From Paralichthys olivaceus (lineage: Eukaryota > Chordata > Actinopteri > Pleuronectiformes > Paralichthyidae): 64,000 nt of DNA. The notes beneath the pieces are model-generated. The model was given only the letters and a program-made list of their open reading frames with translations. It did no database searches and was not told the origin of the DNA. The position numbers were made by a program, and so were the translations under genes. The DNA is taken from assembly GCF_024713975.1 (NCBI RefSeq), contig NC_091106.1:14596501-14660500 (forward strand). Reading direction: 5' to 3'. Of this stretch, positions 17,363-30,078 are shown piece by piece (the first letter of the stretch is position 1; each line of letters begins with the position of its first letter).

Positions 17363-20057
17363 CTCTAAATATTTGTTTTGATTTGGCTGCATCATCAGGA
17401 GAATGTGGACATTTGAATAGAAAAATATTTATACCACCTTAAAATGATGATATCAGCATTTCTGCATCACCATAATATAACAACAAATATTAGCATAGCA
17501 CTCCCGGACCGTGTCATTCTCCATAATAAGTACTTTTACTTTTGAAATGAATTAGATTGGACAACATACCCACAAAGGTCCCGGTTGGACTCAAACACAC
17601 AACACTCCAGTTCATTATTTAGCTTTGACTTGATAAGACAACCCTGATGACATCTTTAAAATTGCAGTTTTTGTTTAATCTACAGATCAAAGTTAATAGC
17701 AGGGAAATACTTATGCCAAATATATGTGTTTTAGAGGCAGAATAGTATATATTTGACTGTGGACTAGGGATCTCAAAATCACATTAAACATGTGAAACTA
17801 TAAAGAAAATGTAATGAAATTAAATGCATGAGAGAATAAAAGACCAAGACCTTTAAGAAATAAGTATGAAAACACAGAAACGTTAATTGCAGTAGAGACC
17901 ACATGGAAACAGTAAAAAGACGTAATCTCATCAGAAAACATATTCAAATCTTGTCGATCAGTTTAGTTTTGAGGCACTTGCACTTAAAACTTTTCCATTT
18001 TTTACTTATACTGCTTTACTTATATTGTATATTTTATGCATATCATCAAACATCTATCTAATCCCCATAGTGACAGATTATTTTTCACAGCATATAATAT
18101 ATGATGAATGGTTATAGATGAAACTATACAAATGGATGTAAAGGGGTAAAAAAAAAATCATACTTAACCATCTTTAACGACTGAATCACTGCTCAATGCA
18201 TCAAGTGATCCAGTGACAGGTCGTAATGACACGTGCAGGGTTGATGCTGTTGTTCCCGCTCTCTTTGTCTTTCTGTTCACTGAGACTGAGCAAACACTTT
18301 TGAAACACTGATCCAATATTTACCTGTGGCAATCATAGCCTCAGCATTACCCCATTGATCACTGGCTGATCATTCTTCACGAGATAGCAATGCACACTGT
18401 ACCTTGCACAGTGGACTGACCAGTTTAAACTGGCTCGTTCAGTTCAGTCAGTATCAGGCGGGTATTGAACTCACTGGAGTTCAAGTTATCAATCACTTTG
18501 ACCCATCATCGTTTGATTGATTCATCAGTTCTGGTTTTTCACCTCTTGATGAAAGTTTCAGGCTGAATTGTTGCTCAACACTACAAATACATTTCCTATT
18601 TTACTTCTTAAACCTAGAGCTACATGTTTTCTCCTGAGTCATGCTTTATCAGCAGGTTTCCACCTCAGGGACTTGTCCAGGCCCCCTGGGGAGTTCCCAT
18701 GCTCCTTGTTTCCTGTATAGATCAGTGGGTTGAGCTGAGCTGATCCCTGTGATGCTCCGCTCCTCCCCATTCTTTGCAGATACCAGGAGATTGACCACCC
18801 TGTTGAGCCCCGAGAAGTCTGTATCTCCATCCTGCTGATAGCGGCAAACTCATTCACCACTGCTGCCTTCTCCCCTGCAGATGGACTGCTGTCAAAACAA
18901 AGACTCTGATGTTACACTGAAAGTTTCCTGGTGAATGGAACATCCAGGTTATCGAGCCTGCAGCTGATGGAATAAATCCACATGTAATTGCACAGGTTAG
19001 GACAGATTTCCCAGAGTTTTGTCGACCACTTTAAGAGCATCTACACTCATCTGTATCGGCTTTCTCTCACATTCATGCTGACCCTCGCCCCTGTAGGTGT
19101 TGTAGGTCCAGAACCCCTAAGCCTTAAATCCTATTAGTCAAGGATTCTCTGAAGCATTATAAGTCGTTTTCCCATCTTTCAGTGATTGCACTATCACTCA
19201 GTACCTGAAAGAAATCAGCCTCCTTTGTGTGATTTATTTCTCCACATTAATTATACGTCAGAGCTGCAGGTTAAAAAATGTAATTTAAACAAAAATGTTA
19301 AATTTCACCAAAATCCAAAACTTAAAACATTTTTTTTAAGCAACAGTATAATAAACAACATGTACATGTTTTGTCAGTAATCTCTTTGTTTCTCAGTTCA
19401 AATGAATTCATTGCGTTGTGGGAGAAACCATCTGCTCGAGCCCCAGATCTTCCTCTGAGGTGTCGCCTCTCTCACCGTCACCTTGGGCTCATGTGTGCCT
19501 GCAAATAGGACGTGGCAGGGCCGGGCCGAGAGACGGAAGTTCAAACCCCTCGGTCAGAGGTCGTGTCACCCTCTTGGGTTGAGGGGAGAATTGTGTGTCT
19601 GAGTCATGATCATAGTTATGTGCTGTTTCACACACCTTTATAACCATTCAGTTCAGCTGGGGGTGCGTTCGGGGGAGGGACACAGACAGAGACAAGTGTG
19701 AGAGAGAAAGATGCTTGTAAACCTCTGGGGTTCTGGGGCTGTCTCGTTGTTTATGTGTATTTTTAAGTTTAATGTGTGATTATGATGTGCATTTTATTAG
19801 TTAATTGCTTTTCTTTTCTTTTTTAATCCAGCTAAAGTGTCTTTGAACATTGTTAAAAGCATAAATAAAATGTATGAGTATTACTATTATTACTGTAGTC
19901 CATAAAGTTTTGTACATAAAAACATACCTTTGGTTACAGACAGTAAATCACAGTACAATGGAGTAAAGTGTCAGTGTTACAGTGGTAATCTTATCCTATG
20001 TAAACATTAACGGAACCTACAGGCAGCACCTGATGATAGGTCTCCAGGGAAAAACTC
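17363..20057. other. intergenic DNA upstream of hif1an, no gene recognised
   Basis: Mostly AT-rich with no exon chain on either strand. Two less AT-rich patches stand out. One is 18640-18895, open over about 70 codons on the minus strand and flanked by AG/GT-like words. The other is 19430-19700, GC-richer with an AP-1-like TGAGTCATGA around 19600. Neither resembles a protein I know, and both could be conserved non-coding elements. Confidence 0.5.
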
Positions 20058-20360
20058 CATCTATACCTCCACCAAGGAAGTTCAGTTGTTCATTGGCGTT
20101 TGCTTGTTTGCTAGTTTGCAGGAAAATGCACAACAAAACATTTGAGGATCTGGTATGTGTGAGATCCAAGAGCCAGGAATTTCTTTCACTCTTTTTTATA
20201 CATTTTCATTGATTACTCAGGGAATCATCCTTGGATCTTGATGAAAAACATACTTATGGGACTGATATTTATGAGTATGTGCATTTTGTTGCTACTTAAT
20301 TGAATTTAAGGGGACTGTTGGGCCTTGGTGGAGGAACGTGCTCTTCTGAGAGCTGTTCTA
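20058..20360 (+). repeat. dispersed repeat family A, copy 3 (longest)
   Basis: This is the most complete copy in the window. It runs from ACCTCCACCAAGGAAGTT through TTGCTTGTTTGCTAGTTTGC, 'gagatccaagagccaggaat', 'ttctttcactc', CATTTTCATTGAT and 'gggactgatatttatgagta' to 'ggggactgttgggccttggt' and GGAGGAACGTGCTCTTCTGAG. The last words are the typical right end of this teleost family. Confidence 0.75.
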
Positions 20361-21923
20361 CTTTTCAACTGAGCTTTATCTTGACTGAGTAAACAGTCAG
20401 TGTCACAGACGTGTTAAACCGATGAATATTAAAACTGGCAAACAAGTTTTTCTGTGGAGGTTTCCCACACATGAACTGGCTGCGATGTCAGCAGACTTGC
20501 CTTTGTCTGCTTATATTTACATGTGGGTATCAGGAGGACATTTTCTGCTGAGGATGAACCTGTGTTAAAGTGTCATATATGAAGTTTAAAAGTGCTTTTG
20601 TTCATTTGAATCCATAAATGTGCTCGTACTTGTGTCAAATGTTTTACTCTTCACTTAAATAAATCTAAAGGCAATGCTGAAATGATTTCGAGGTTTTAAA
20701 ATCTTTCTTGCCACTAACTACCAAGTACTAATTCAAATGTTTGTGTTGCCTTTAGAATATTATAAATGAACATTTTGGATTTTGATGTGCTGCTGTCTTG
20801 CTCCCTGATCACAGTAAACTGCAGAGCTTCCACAGAGCTGCGGGGTAAAAGCTTGGTATGCTGGTTCTTTTGTTGCTGAGAGGGTTTCGCTGCGTGCCAG
20901 GCAGAGCAATCCAGTCGGGCCACAGGGGTCACCAGAGGAAGGAGGAGTTTTGATTATGATCATTATTTGGTAAATAAGATGTCAACAAGGTGGTTCCTTG
21001 ACACTTCATTGAGCAAAAGGAAGAAGGTGCAGAAATGAACGCCCCCTTCTCAATGGGACCACTAATCTGCTCTTTCATGTCCCGTCTCTTCTGAGGGGTC
21101 TCGGCCTCAGCTGCCATGTGCTAGTCCGCCTGGGCCTGGCACCTCTTACTCGCAGGTGGGGTGAGTATCTTGGCAAGCATGTGTTTATAAAACCCACTTG
21201 TTTGGGCACAATACTTGAACTAACTTCTTTTGAGCGAACAGTGTGAATCTGTGCAAAGCCTTTTCCCAAAGTCCTTTAGAAGGCGACGGCCCATTGAGAG
21301 TGGAGAAGAAGGGATTACCTTCCTCGACAGTGGTGCATTTCCGAGAGAGCTGATTAGCTCTGCATTCATTGTTAAATCGAGCAAAGGAAGGCCCTAGAGG
21401 AGTGAAAGGATCCAAATAGGTGGGCCCAGAAATAAAACAGCCGCAGGAAGCCCTGCACAGGCAACCCAAAGTTTTCCCAACATTTCTTTTCCCTGCTCCT
21501 AAGGAGGTGCAGCGTGAAAAAGGAGATTAGCATACAAAATTAGAGGCGGGATGATTTTAAGGGCAACTTGCCTCATGCCCTCCACCCCCACAGCCCTACT
21601 CTGTCTGGACAAAGTTAATTAAACCAGTATTAAACAGTAAAGAAACTTCCAAGCACTCAGGAGTTAGGGGGCTCTTTGAGGATTACCATGATGAGGGAGA
21701 GAACGGGGAGGTATTTGTTGAGGCGAAATTGAGAAAGGCGTGATGGACGGAAGAGTGCGCTGGAAAGTTTTCCATTCTTCTTGTTTTGGCCCCAAAGTAT
21801 CCTAACCCCGATGTGAACAATGAGGAGAGCGAGGCTATGTGTGCTGCGGAGCATCAGGTATTACTGTCACAAAGAGCAGGACGAGCGCTTTCTTCAGGCA
21901 GTATAATATATAAGATCCAAGGA
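20361..21923. promoter_or_regulatory. 3' flank of wnt8b with probable conserved non-coding sequence
   Basis: No protein exon was recognised. The 20780-21600 part is clearly less AT-rich than its surroundings and holds several long stretches without simple repeats, a texture typical of conserved enhancers beside developmental regulators such as wnt8b. It could include distal 3' UTR. Function is inferred, not shown. Confidence 0.35.
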
Positions 21924-21929
21924 TTTATT
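21924..21929 (-). terminator. candidate poly(A) signal for wnt8b
   Basis: TTTATT on the + strand reads AATAAA on the minus strand, about 670 nt past the wnt8b stop codon at 22601. It is the first canonical signal found downstream on that strand. Confidence 0.4.
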
Positions 21930-22600
21930 TTTCTTTCCTTACACTTTAATAGAAAACAAACCATAAAGGCGACTAACAAACAAAACTAGGAAACGCTGTG
22001 CAATAAATTAACAATGTACAGTACAAAGTGCTTCATTTTATGTACAATTAAATACATCAGGAGGGCAGCAAAAGCCAAGGCAATGTGAGAGCATAGTGTT
22101 TCCAAAAATGTAAAAAAAAAAATCTGAATCATTTCAAAGCCTGTTAGTGATACATGACATTTACCAGCTGCACAATTCTTGAGAGCACAACCTGACTGAT
22201 TCTTACAAATTGGGGTTTTTTTCCGTCAATGTCCAAAACTCAGATCATCCATCACTCCAAAAATAATTATGCTTAATTGCTTAATTATTCACAGTAGATT
22301 GTTTTCTATATGTATGGAAATAAATAAATCAAGTTTTGGAGAACTTTGAAGCTAAGGATTTTTTTTCAAATGCTTGGTGACTGTTTAAAATGTTGAAAAA
22401 GTATAAAAAATATATCTTAAATACATGTTTTCCAAACATGGCTTCATGTGGCTTTGTGTGCATCCCACTGTTTTTAACTTTTAATACAAAACTGGCAATG
22501 AAGGTTGTAGAAAGAGAAACTTTTTTTTGTCCAAAACACACACTATCTGAACATGCACAGAGTCTGAAAGTGGTCGTGGTACAGCCGGTGATGAAGATGC

Positions 22601-25600
22601 TTAGTGCTTTTTCCTCAGTCTGAGGCTCTTCCGGCGGCTGCCTGCACTCTCGTTCCTTCCCCTCTGACCTCCCCTCTTCACGCAGAAGTACTTGGTGACT
22701 GTCTTTCGGCACTGCTCACACTTCACCGCGCAGCACCAGTGGAATTTGCAATTGCAGCTGGACACCATCTCAGACTTGCGCTCCTCCACGGCCAGGCCAC
22801 ACTCCCCGCAGAGCCTCTTGCAGCTCCGCTTCTCCCATTTGCTCAGGCTCTTGCCCTTCTTGAGGCACTCGCGGCCCTCTGTGCCGGGGAAGCCCAGGGT
22901 GCGGTTCTCCAGGCAGTAGTCGGGGGAGTCCTCCAAGTGGACCAGCTCCTTGCGGGAGATGGAGCTGAAGGTCTCGGCGATGGCCCCCCGGCTAGCTGCG
23001 CTGTTCCCGGCTCCACGGAGGAGGTCCACCTTCAGCGCCCTGTGGTATTTCTCTTTCAGGTAGTTCCCCACCTCCCTGAACTCTGGCAGCTGCAGCCAGC
23101 AGGTCTGAGTGGTGCAGCTTCCTGACACACCGTGGCACTTACACGTCTTCTGCATGGTCCCCTTAACAGCCTGAAGGGAACCAGAGAAATTGTTTGTTAA
23201 GGAATATTGTTTTTTGCTTCCAGGTTTATATGAAAATATAAAGAAGTTGGTTGTTTATGTCCATTGTGTCCTGATTAAAGTGTTGTTAGATTAAATGATA
23301 GTATTCTAGTTCTTCCAGTTAAGTAAAAAAGGATGAATACGCTGAAAGGAAGAAATGATAGTTTCATGGTCCATTGCTGAGTTTCTGTGTTTCCTGACTT
23401 TACTCGACACAAAAGAGCTGTCGTTTGAAAAGGTTTTCTTTTGGCGAGGAGGGGATGAACTTTCTGTTGAGGTGAGGCTGAATCAAAGTTTCACATCGAG
23501 CCCCATTGTCCCCCAGGAAGAAATAGGAGTATTTATTTAGCATGTTCATTATCAACATGTTTTCTAGTGTGAGAAGACCCAATGGAGAGTCCCATTGAGT
23601 GGAGAAATGAAAAAGGAGTTTTTCTCTCATTCTATCCCCATTTTTTTCTGTTACAATGATGCTCCAGGTGCCTTGGGGATCCTAGGGCCCAACGGGGGGG
23701 AGCAAAGGCACCGTAAACAAAGAGCACTTCAGCTGCACGCCTGTGGTCCCCTCAGACTCCCTCGGGGCCAAACAAAGACCAACATAAATGTGGGATCCTT
23801 ATTGCAAGAATAAAAACTAAACACTTATTTTAAAAAGCAGCATAATACAGAATGCTGTGCAATGTCTGGCTCTGCAGGATCTCTAATTAAGCCTGCACCA
23901 GTGATCCTGAGATTCTTGAGTTGAGGTATTGTCATAAGGAGCATTCAGCACTGGTAAATAGGCCCTTCTGGTACACCGAACACACTGTTATTATTGGGGA
24001 CGAGTGGCACCTCACTTATAGCGACGTGAAAGGGATGCTTGGGTGGCACCCTCAGTGTAATTCTAAGCAGGGAAAAAATTATTCAAAAGGTGCTTTACAC
24101 AGAGGAATCAGTCGGAGGCCCCAGGAGAGATTCCCCCAAGAAATCTCCAACGAGGCACCGCTTAAATACTGTATGGTTCAAAATCAAGCCACTAAAATCT
24201 CATGGTCGTCCTTCAGCTTATACCAGGGGCTCATCTCTCACTGCCAAGTTGATGAAGGGAACATCTACCGTACCTTGCGCCCAGCCTCGTTGTTGTGGAG
24301 GTTCATGGCTGCCCGTGCATCCTGCCCCGTCTCAAGCGCATCTACGAACTGCTTGGAAATGGCTTCTCCAAAGCCAACATTGTCGCTGCAGCCGCCCCAG
24401 AGCCAACCATGACCACCTGGGAAGAAGTAAAAGAATACATTAATCTCTGTTCTTTCATTGATATTAAAAAATGTGGCACATGTGGACCTCTGTCTTACCA
24501 CGTTGTCCGTTCCGGCTCTCGTCGCAGCCGCAGTTGTCAAAGTCTCCGAGGCTGCAGTTCCTGGTTAAAGTGTACATGACTCCAGCAGAGCTGATGGCGT
24601 GAACAAATGCAGTCTCCCGATTTGCTGCAAACAGAGAGACTCATTAACTATCACACAGATGTCAGTCATGAATTTCATCTATCATATTAAACTCTCTAAA
24701 TATATACAACTGATGATTTTTAGGTGAACTTTTCATGTAGAAAATGGTTAAAAAAATCTTTTTAAACTTCTCTTCTGTGCTGAAATTAAGTAGATTCAAT
24801 GACTCTTGGTCTTGTCAACATATTCTTTTAGAAGCTGCCAAGAGAGGCAATAATTCTGGTGTTGTTGTGCAGTGGATTAACGTGTTTGATTTGCCTCTGA
24901 CCATTGCCACTGTAACTATTCTACAGGCTGATGAATGTTTTCACTGAGCAAACATCTCCATTCACAGAGGAAACAAAACCCTGCCCCCTGAGACGGGACA
25001 CGCAGCCTGAAAGACGCAGAGGCTCACAAGATGTTTTGTCTTAGGCTTCTTTGGATATTCACCATCCAGAACTCTGTCTCTCTCTCTGAGCGTAGCTGCC
25101 ATGTAGAGATGTCTGAAGGCTGGTGGATCTCAGGGGACTTACCGCTGCGCAGGCTGCTGTGCGTGGAGAGCTGCAGAGCTCTTTCGGGGCAGTTCCAGCG
25201 GTCCCATGCAAACTGATACTTGCACTCCTCTATGCCACTCTGAGCGCCCGCCGCCACACTGCTGGAGTAGATCAGGTACGCCTGCAGGGACAGAGACAAG
25301 TATTAAACCACCATTCTGAGACACATAGGTTCTGCACATCATGTGATAAAGATGACTGAGGACGAATGGGTGGTTCTGGTATGATTTAGTACAGAGATAT
25401 GTGCACAGTAGAAAAAGAAAATGATCATCGTAACCCCTTGAGCAAAGATTTGCCTGATGCAAAAATGTGAGACAGATTCCACTTAGTGGAAGTCTCAATG
25501 TCATGGATGCAACAAACTATGAGAACATTCTTGGCTGTTGCAACTTCGTAGATGATATAAGTCACTTTTAACCTCTTTTATATTTATACTTTCATACTAG

Positions 25601-27229
25601 TGTCAAATGTGTTACTCTTCACCGTGAGATAAATCTTTGTCATATTACTTTTTTTGACTTGGACAGAAACACTCAAATGCTTAAATGTGTCTTGCCTCTT
25701 TCCTTTTCAAGAAATCAACAGCTGAGATATTGAGATCAAACTGACTTTCAGTGTCACTAAAACAATGTAAACAGATTGAAACTTGACATCTTTATACTTT
25801 TTTAATTGCAGAGATCTCTCTAACCCGCGGGCTCTGTCCTTGGCTTTCGCCTGCCGCTCTGCTGCTTGTCCAGACTGTGTGAACGATAATATAACTAATA
25901 TGTCTCAAGTGGCCTTTGGGGAGATGGAGCACCACCTCTTTCACAGGGGTCTCACCCGCTAATGATGACCACCCACTACAGCGATGGCTGCCCTCGCCTC
26001 TTCACACATTCAGCCCGCACATGAGCTGCTGAATAAGGTCAAGTGTACGGAGGGGGGAAAGAAAATCACAAAGGGCCAAGAACATCACCAATATCATCAG
26101 AGCGATTGTTGCCTTTGAGCAGGTACCTGAGTTCGTCCATGCACTTGAGTTAAGGTATCACAAGGACAACGTCCCAAAAACATAACACAGACAGAAACCA
26201 TGTTTCACCGCCTAGTCCCTCGGAAAAGGACAGGGTTAAAAAAAAAAGATCAAAAGAACGTTGGCTTACCTTGGGTCCAGTCATCAAGAAATTATTCACT
26301 GACCTGGAAAAGAAGACAGCTTATTCACTCAGAGAAGCTCAGTGCTGCACAAATTCCTCTGCTAACATCTCTCATTAGTCCGCTTTGTAACATGTTAAAC
26401 CGTGACATCCGAACATAAGTCAGCAATATTTATAAATTCGTAAGAGAGGGAAAAACTGAGGAAATGTAGGAGCTGAAGCACACTGGGTAAAGAAATGAAT
26501 GTGGTATCATTGCTTAATTAAATTAATTTATGATGTTGGCCGCTGTTTATCCCTTATATTTGGAAATAAAGCAGATTCAGATAAATCTTTATTATCGCTG
26601 TGCTCTGAGAACAATGGAAAACCATTCAGCAGCCATGTAGCATTGGATTGCATAAACAGATTGAATAATTTAACCAATCAGTAAATCAGCAAATAAATAA
26701 ACGAGCAGACTAGCCTAACTGCAGTATGAATGTATATGTATAAAAATGTGGTTATGGTCCCATGAGTCCACGCTCGAGAGTCTCATTTTCTGATGTGGCA
26801 TCAAATCGCCTGTTAAAATGTAAATCATCTAGTCTTTAGATTTAAGTCTTGAAAGAAGGTTGATAAATAGACTTTGGTGGAACCCGTTTGCAAGGTAGAA
26901 ACCAGTCAAAATTAGTTTTAATAACATGTAAAGCCTAAATGTTGTTCTAACTAATGGTACAACTGATTGATAGAATATTAATGAATGAATTAAACACAAT
27001 TAGAAAAGCTTGTTACACTTATAAACCATCTATGAGGGTTTATAAAAATACTACTGGTATAATCAATGAAGCAATCCAGGTAATATTAGGAAGAAAAACT
27101 AACGAAGAGTTGTGCTGATTTAAAGAGAAAGAGTATAAAATCTATAAATCCAATTTACCAGCAGCAGCAGGACCTCATGTGAGCCAGGAGAATGAAGATG
27201 TAGTAGAAAACCTCCAGATGCATGAACAT
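22601..27229 (-). CDS. wnt8b: Wnt family member 8b, secreted signalling protein
   Basis: Six exons in transcript order: 27229-27159, 26303-26270, 25281-25143, 24624-24499, 24416-24274 and 23170-22601, all GT/AG. They give 360 residues (human about 351). The N-terminus [20 protein letters not shown] is a signal peptide, followed by [20 protein letters not shown]. The Wnt core is evident: [47 protein letters not shown], and [10 protein letters not shown] with the lipid-acceptor serine at about residue 187. The cysteine-rich C-terminal domain ends in a basic tail, [28 protein letters not shown] and [11 protein letters not shown] place it in Wnt8, and the location beside scd and hif1an supports Wnt8b rather than Wnt8a. 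The family signals through Frizzled/beta-catenin in forebrain and hindbrain patterning. The last intron (23171-24273) is large and looks regulatory. Confidence 0.96.
23355..23800. promoter_or_regulatory. candidate enhancer in the last intron of wnt8b
   Basis: This non-coding stretch is GC-balanced and poor in simple repeats. It holds a TCF/LEF-like ATCAAAG (23482-23488), a SOX-like CATTGTC (23504-23510) and AT-rich homeodomain-like words around 23530-23560. The grouping suggests a Wnt-responsive neural enhancer. This is inference from motifs only. Confidence 0.35.
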
Positions 27230-27640
27230 CCTGCCAGGTGAGGTGCAGACGCTCCGACGATGGAGAGGAAACTGAGCTCCCTGCACATCAGACTTCAGTA
27301 GTGGGCCTGCAGGAGTCGAGGAGGGGGCTGTGAAATGGAGCCACTCTCGTCCCAACGAGAGATTATCTGCTTAATTAAAGATTTTCCCTCTTCTCAGCCT
27401 CCGGGCCAATCAGAGGTATTTGCACCGGGGAGAGAGTGAAGTGATCAAAAGGGCACCCTGGGCCTTCAGGGCCGGACAACCGCGGCTGCCCTGCCTCCAT
27501 TCAGCTGCGGAGGAAGATCAGTTTAATCCCGCAGAGGAAAGTGTAACACTGATCCCCCGAGTTTCTGCTGCTCCGAGGAGAGAGATCGAGTTTATCGAAG
27601 TTATCTAACGCAGATGCGGATTAGTGGAGGAGGAGGACAC
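27230..27640 (-). promoter_or_regulatory. wnt8b upstream region
   Basis: This is the 400 bp upstream of the wnt8b start codon. It is GC-richer than its flanks and holds a CCAAT word (27404-27408, + strand) and a TCF/LEF-like ATCAAAAG (27443-27450). No clear TATA box is seen. The transcription start is not determined. Confidence 0.4.
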
Positions 27641-30072
27641 TCTGTGATAGGACCAGAAAAATGTGTGTTTGTTTTAGAGGAAGTAATTCATGGATGTAAC
27701 AAAAGTGTGATTGGATCAGTTCATCGTCCTGAAACATGGGGACTGTCACTCACTCAGACGCGTGACGCCACTAAACCAAAAGTGTAGAGTGGCATCAAAT
27801 TATTTGCGTTAAATTTGCAAAACAAGCGATTTACACATAAAAACTAAAAGATTTCAACAAAGAGATGAACTGCACGTTCAGAAATACCGAGTCTAGATCT
27901 ACGCAACTACTGGATGATGATGCAATGATCGTGTTTTAATTATCAACTTTTGAATTATAAAAGAAAATAACACTATTACTATTATTATATTATAGTATAT
28001 AGTATAGTATTCATGATTATTAGTGTTAATCAACTATACAGTACAAATATTACTACATTTCTATCTCATGCAGTGTAATGATTATCACAATAAGGACTCA
28101 ATAATCAATATAACAGCTATAACCCTTAGAGGTGCATGGTTTTTATTGTTGTTATTATTTGTTTCGTCTCATCAAGACGAATTCGAGTTTCATTTGTGCA
28201 ATTCTGCAATTTTCTCAATTTTTAACAACAACATCTAAAATACCTTCAAATGCTTTAAATTCTTTAGTTGCTGGTGCCTGCAGAATTTAAAAGGTCAGAA
28301 CCCCCCGTCAGAAAACAAAAAGGAGGATTGGGACTCCGCCATTGATCAGGTATGATAGGCTACATTTGCATCACTAATCCAGATGGTCCCTATACAGCTG
28401 ACAGTGAGATGAAGGGTTGTTTCCCACTAACCCCATCTGACCCACAGGTCCCTTTCCCCCTTTAGGAAACGTCTTGTGTGCAAATTAGGATTAGAGCAAA
28501 AGTGATTTGGAAGAGGGGGAGGAGGAGGAGGAGGAGGAGGAGGGGGTGACGGTGGTTCTGAGGGATGTTTTTGGATTAAGATTTAAAGAGGAATGACAAG
28601 TAAAATGAGACAAACGTGGGGGAGTCCACCCTGTTGTTTTTAGCTTTAGGAGATAACCTCAACAAAAGTGCACAGTCACTGAGAAGTACCTACCAGCAAA
28701 CTTGTTTTATATCTGAGCTGCACAGGCTGTGTGTTGTTTGTGCATTTCTAACTTTGGCCCAAATTGAATCACCTGAACAGGAATGTGACCCTGGACATGA
28801 GGGGAATTTAAAAAAGATATAAAATGGGACAAAGTGAACAGCAGCAGCAGCATAATACATTTTCACAAGTCAGTGTTGCACAAGCAAGTGAGTAACCACA
28901 GAGGAGCATCCGAGCTCCAGCTGACAGTGTGGTCACACTGAGGTGTTACATGAAGAGGATAGTGGCCTGACAGGCTGCAGCCAATAGACACACAGCTGAT
29001 GTCACTGACAGGGTCAACAGGGATCAACGCTGGTAAAGTATTTGGGCTCAGACTCACTGTGGTGCCTGTGCTCTGCAGACTGTTTTCTGCCAAAAAAACA
29101 AAACACATGTATTGTTCTCCTTCAAAACAAAGGAGGATGCACTGCAAAGCCTGGGTGGATTTACAATGAAGGGATCCTCCAGCAGAGGGAGCAAGTGCAC
29201 AGATGTTTCAAATGATTGATCACAAACACTGAAAGCTCTGCAGGAGCTTCTCTCGCCTTGCCTCTCCCTCTCTGAACACACCAGGCTCACACAGTAGGAG
29301 CTGCCATGAAGAAATTTAGATCTCAGCCTGTTGGACTATACAGTGCTGCTCCCATCATGCAGACGCAGAGTGATGAAGAGCCTGTTTGCAGAGTTGAACA
29401 CACAAATACTGTGCTGTATCTACAAAAATCTGTTTTCTAGGAATCCTTGAGGAATGTCCGAAACAATATCTGAAGACATTTTAAATATGTACACTATGCA
29501 GGTGTCACAGGTGTAGTGGTCACGGTCCTATTCAGATGTAGGTGAGACAAGTGAGCGATGAAGCATGAACTGCACAGGTACAGTAGATCCCAATCATGCA
29601 GATAGAGCCGCTGTGGCTCCTTCGTCAGCAAGACGAAGATAAAACCGTCAGAGACTCTTAACTCCTGTCTGATCAAGTCTTGGCTGATCACTATGTTGTA
29701 GAGACAGACATTTACCATCACTTAGAGCACTGTGATGAATTATGGGAACATTTTTACACACAATTATAAGCTTGTGTGCTTTTTCACTTGTGAAACTTGT
29801 TTTTACGTTTAATTGTGCTGTGATCACTTTATTTCTGAAAATAACTTAGTTGAAAACATAACTTTTTATATGATGTCAGCAATTGTATATATATTTGATT
29901 TATGATCAAGTTTCGATGGTGACTTACGTTTTATTCTTTATGCCATACATGTTTCTAAAGTGCATTGTTGAAAAGTTCTTTGTTGTATAGTTACTATAAT
30001 ACTTCAATAGTCCATCATATATATGCAGCATCCCACATAAATAATGTAACAGAAATGGTATGATCATATTTT
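27641..30072. other. intergenic region between wnt8b and scd, no gene seen
   Basis: AT-rich DNA with no recognisable exon. It includes a TTA/TAT-rich tract at 27965-28020 and a (GGA)n tract at about 28517-28543. Minus-strand open frames around 28863-29290 and 29494-29721 show no domain or splice logic and look like chance. The right edge is set at the scd poly(A) candidate. Confidence 0.55.
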
Positions 30073-30078
30073 TTTATT
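30073..30078 (-). terminator. candidate poly(A) signal for scd
   Basis: TTTATT on the + strand (AATAAA on minus) lies about 1.5 kb beyond the scd stop at 31583. SCD transcripts in vertebrates are known for long 3' UTRs, so this distance is plausible. Nearer alternatives were not excluded. Confidence 0.4.

Noticed and set aside
22604-23125. Plus-strand open frame of 173 codons over wnt8b exon 6
   Set aside because: Leucine/alanine-rich shadow of a GC-rich coding exon. The opposite strand gives an intact Wnt domain.
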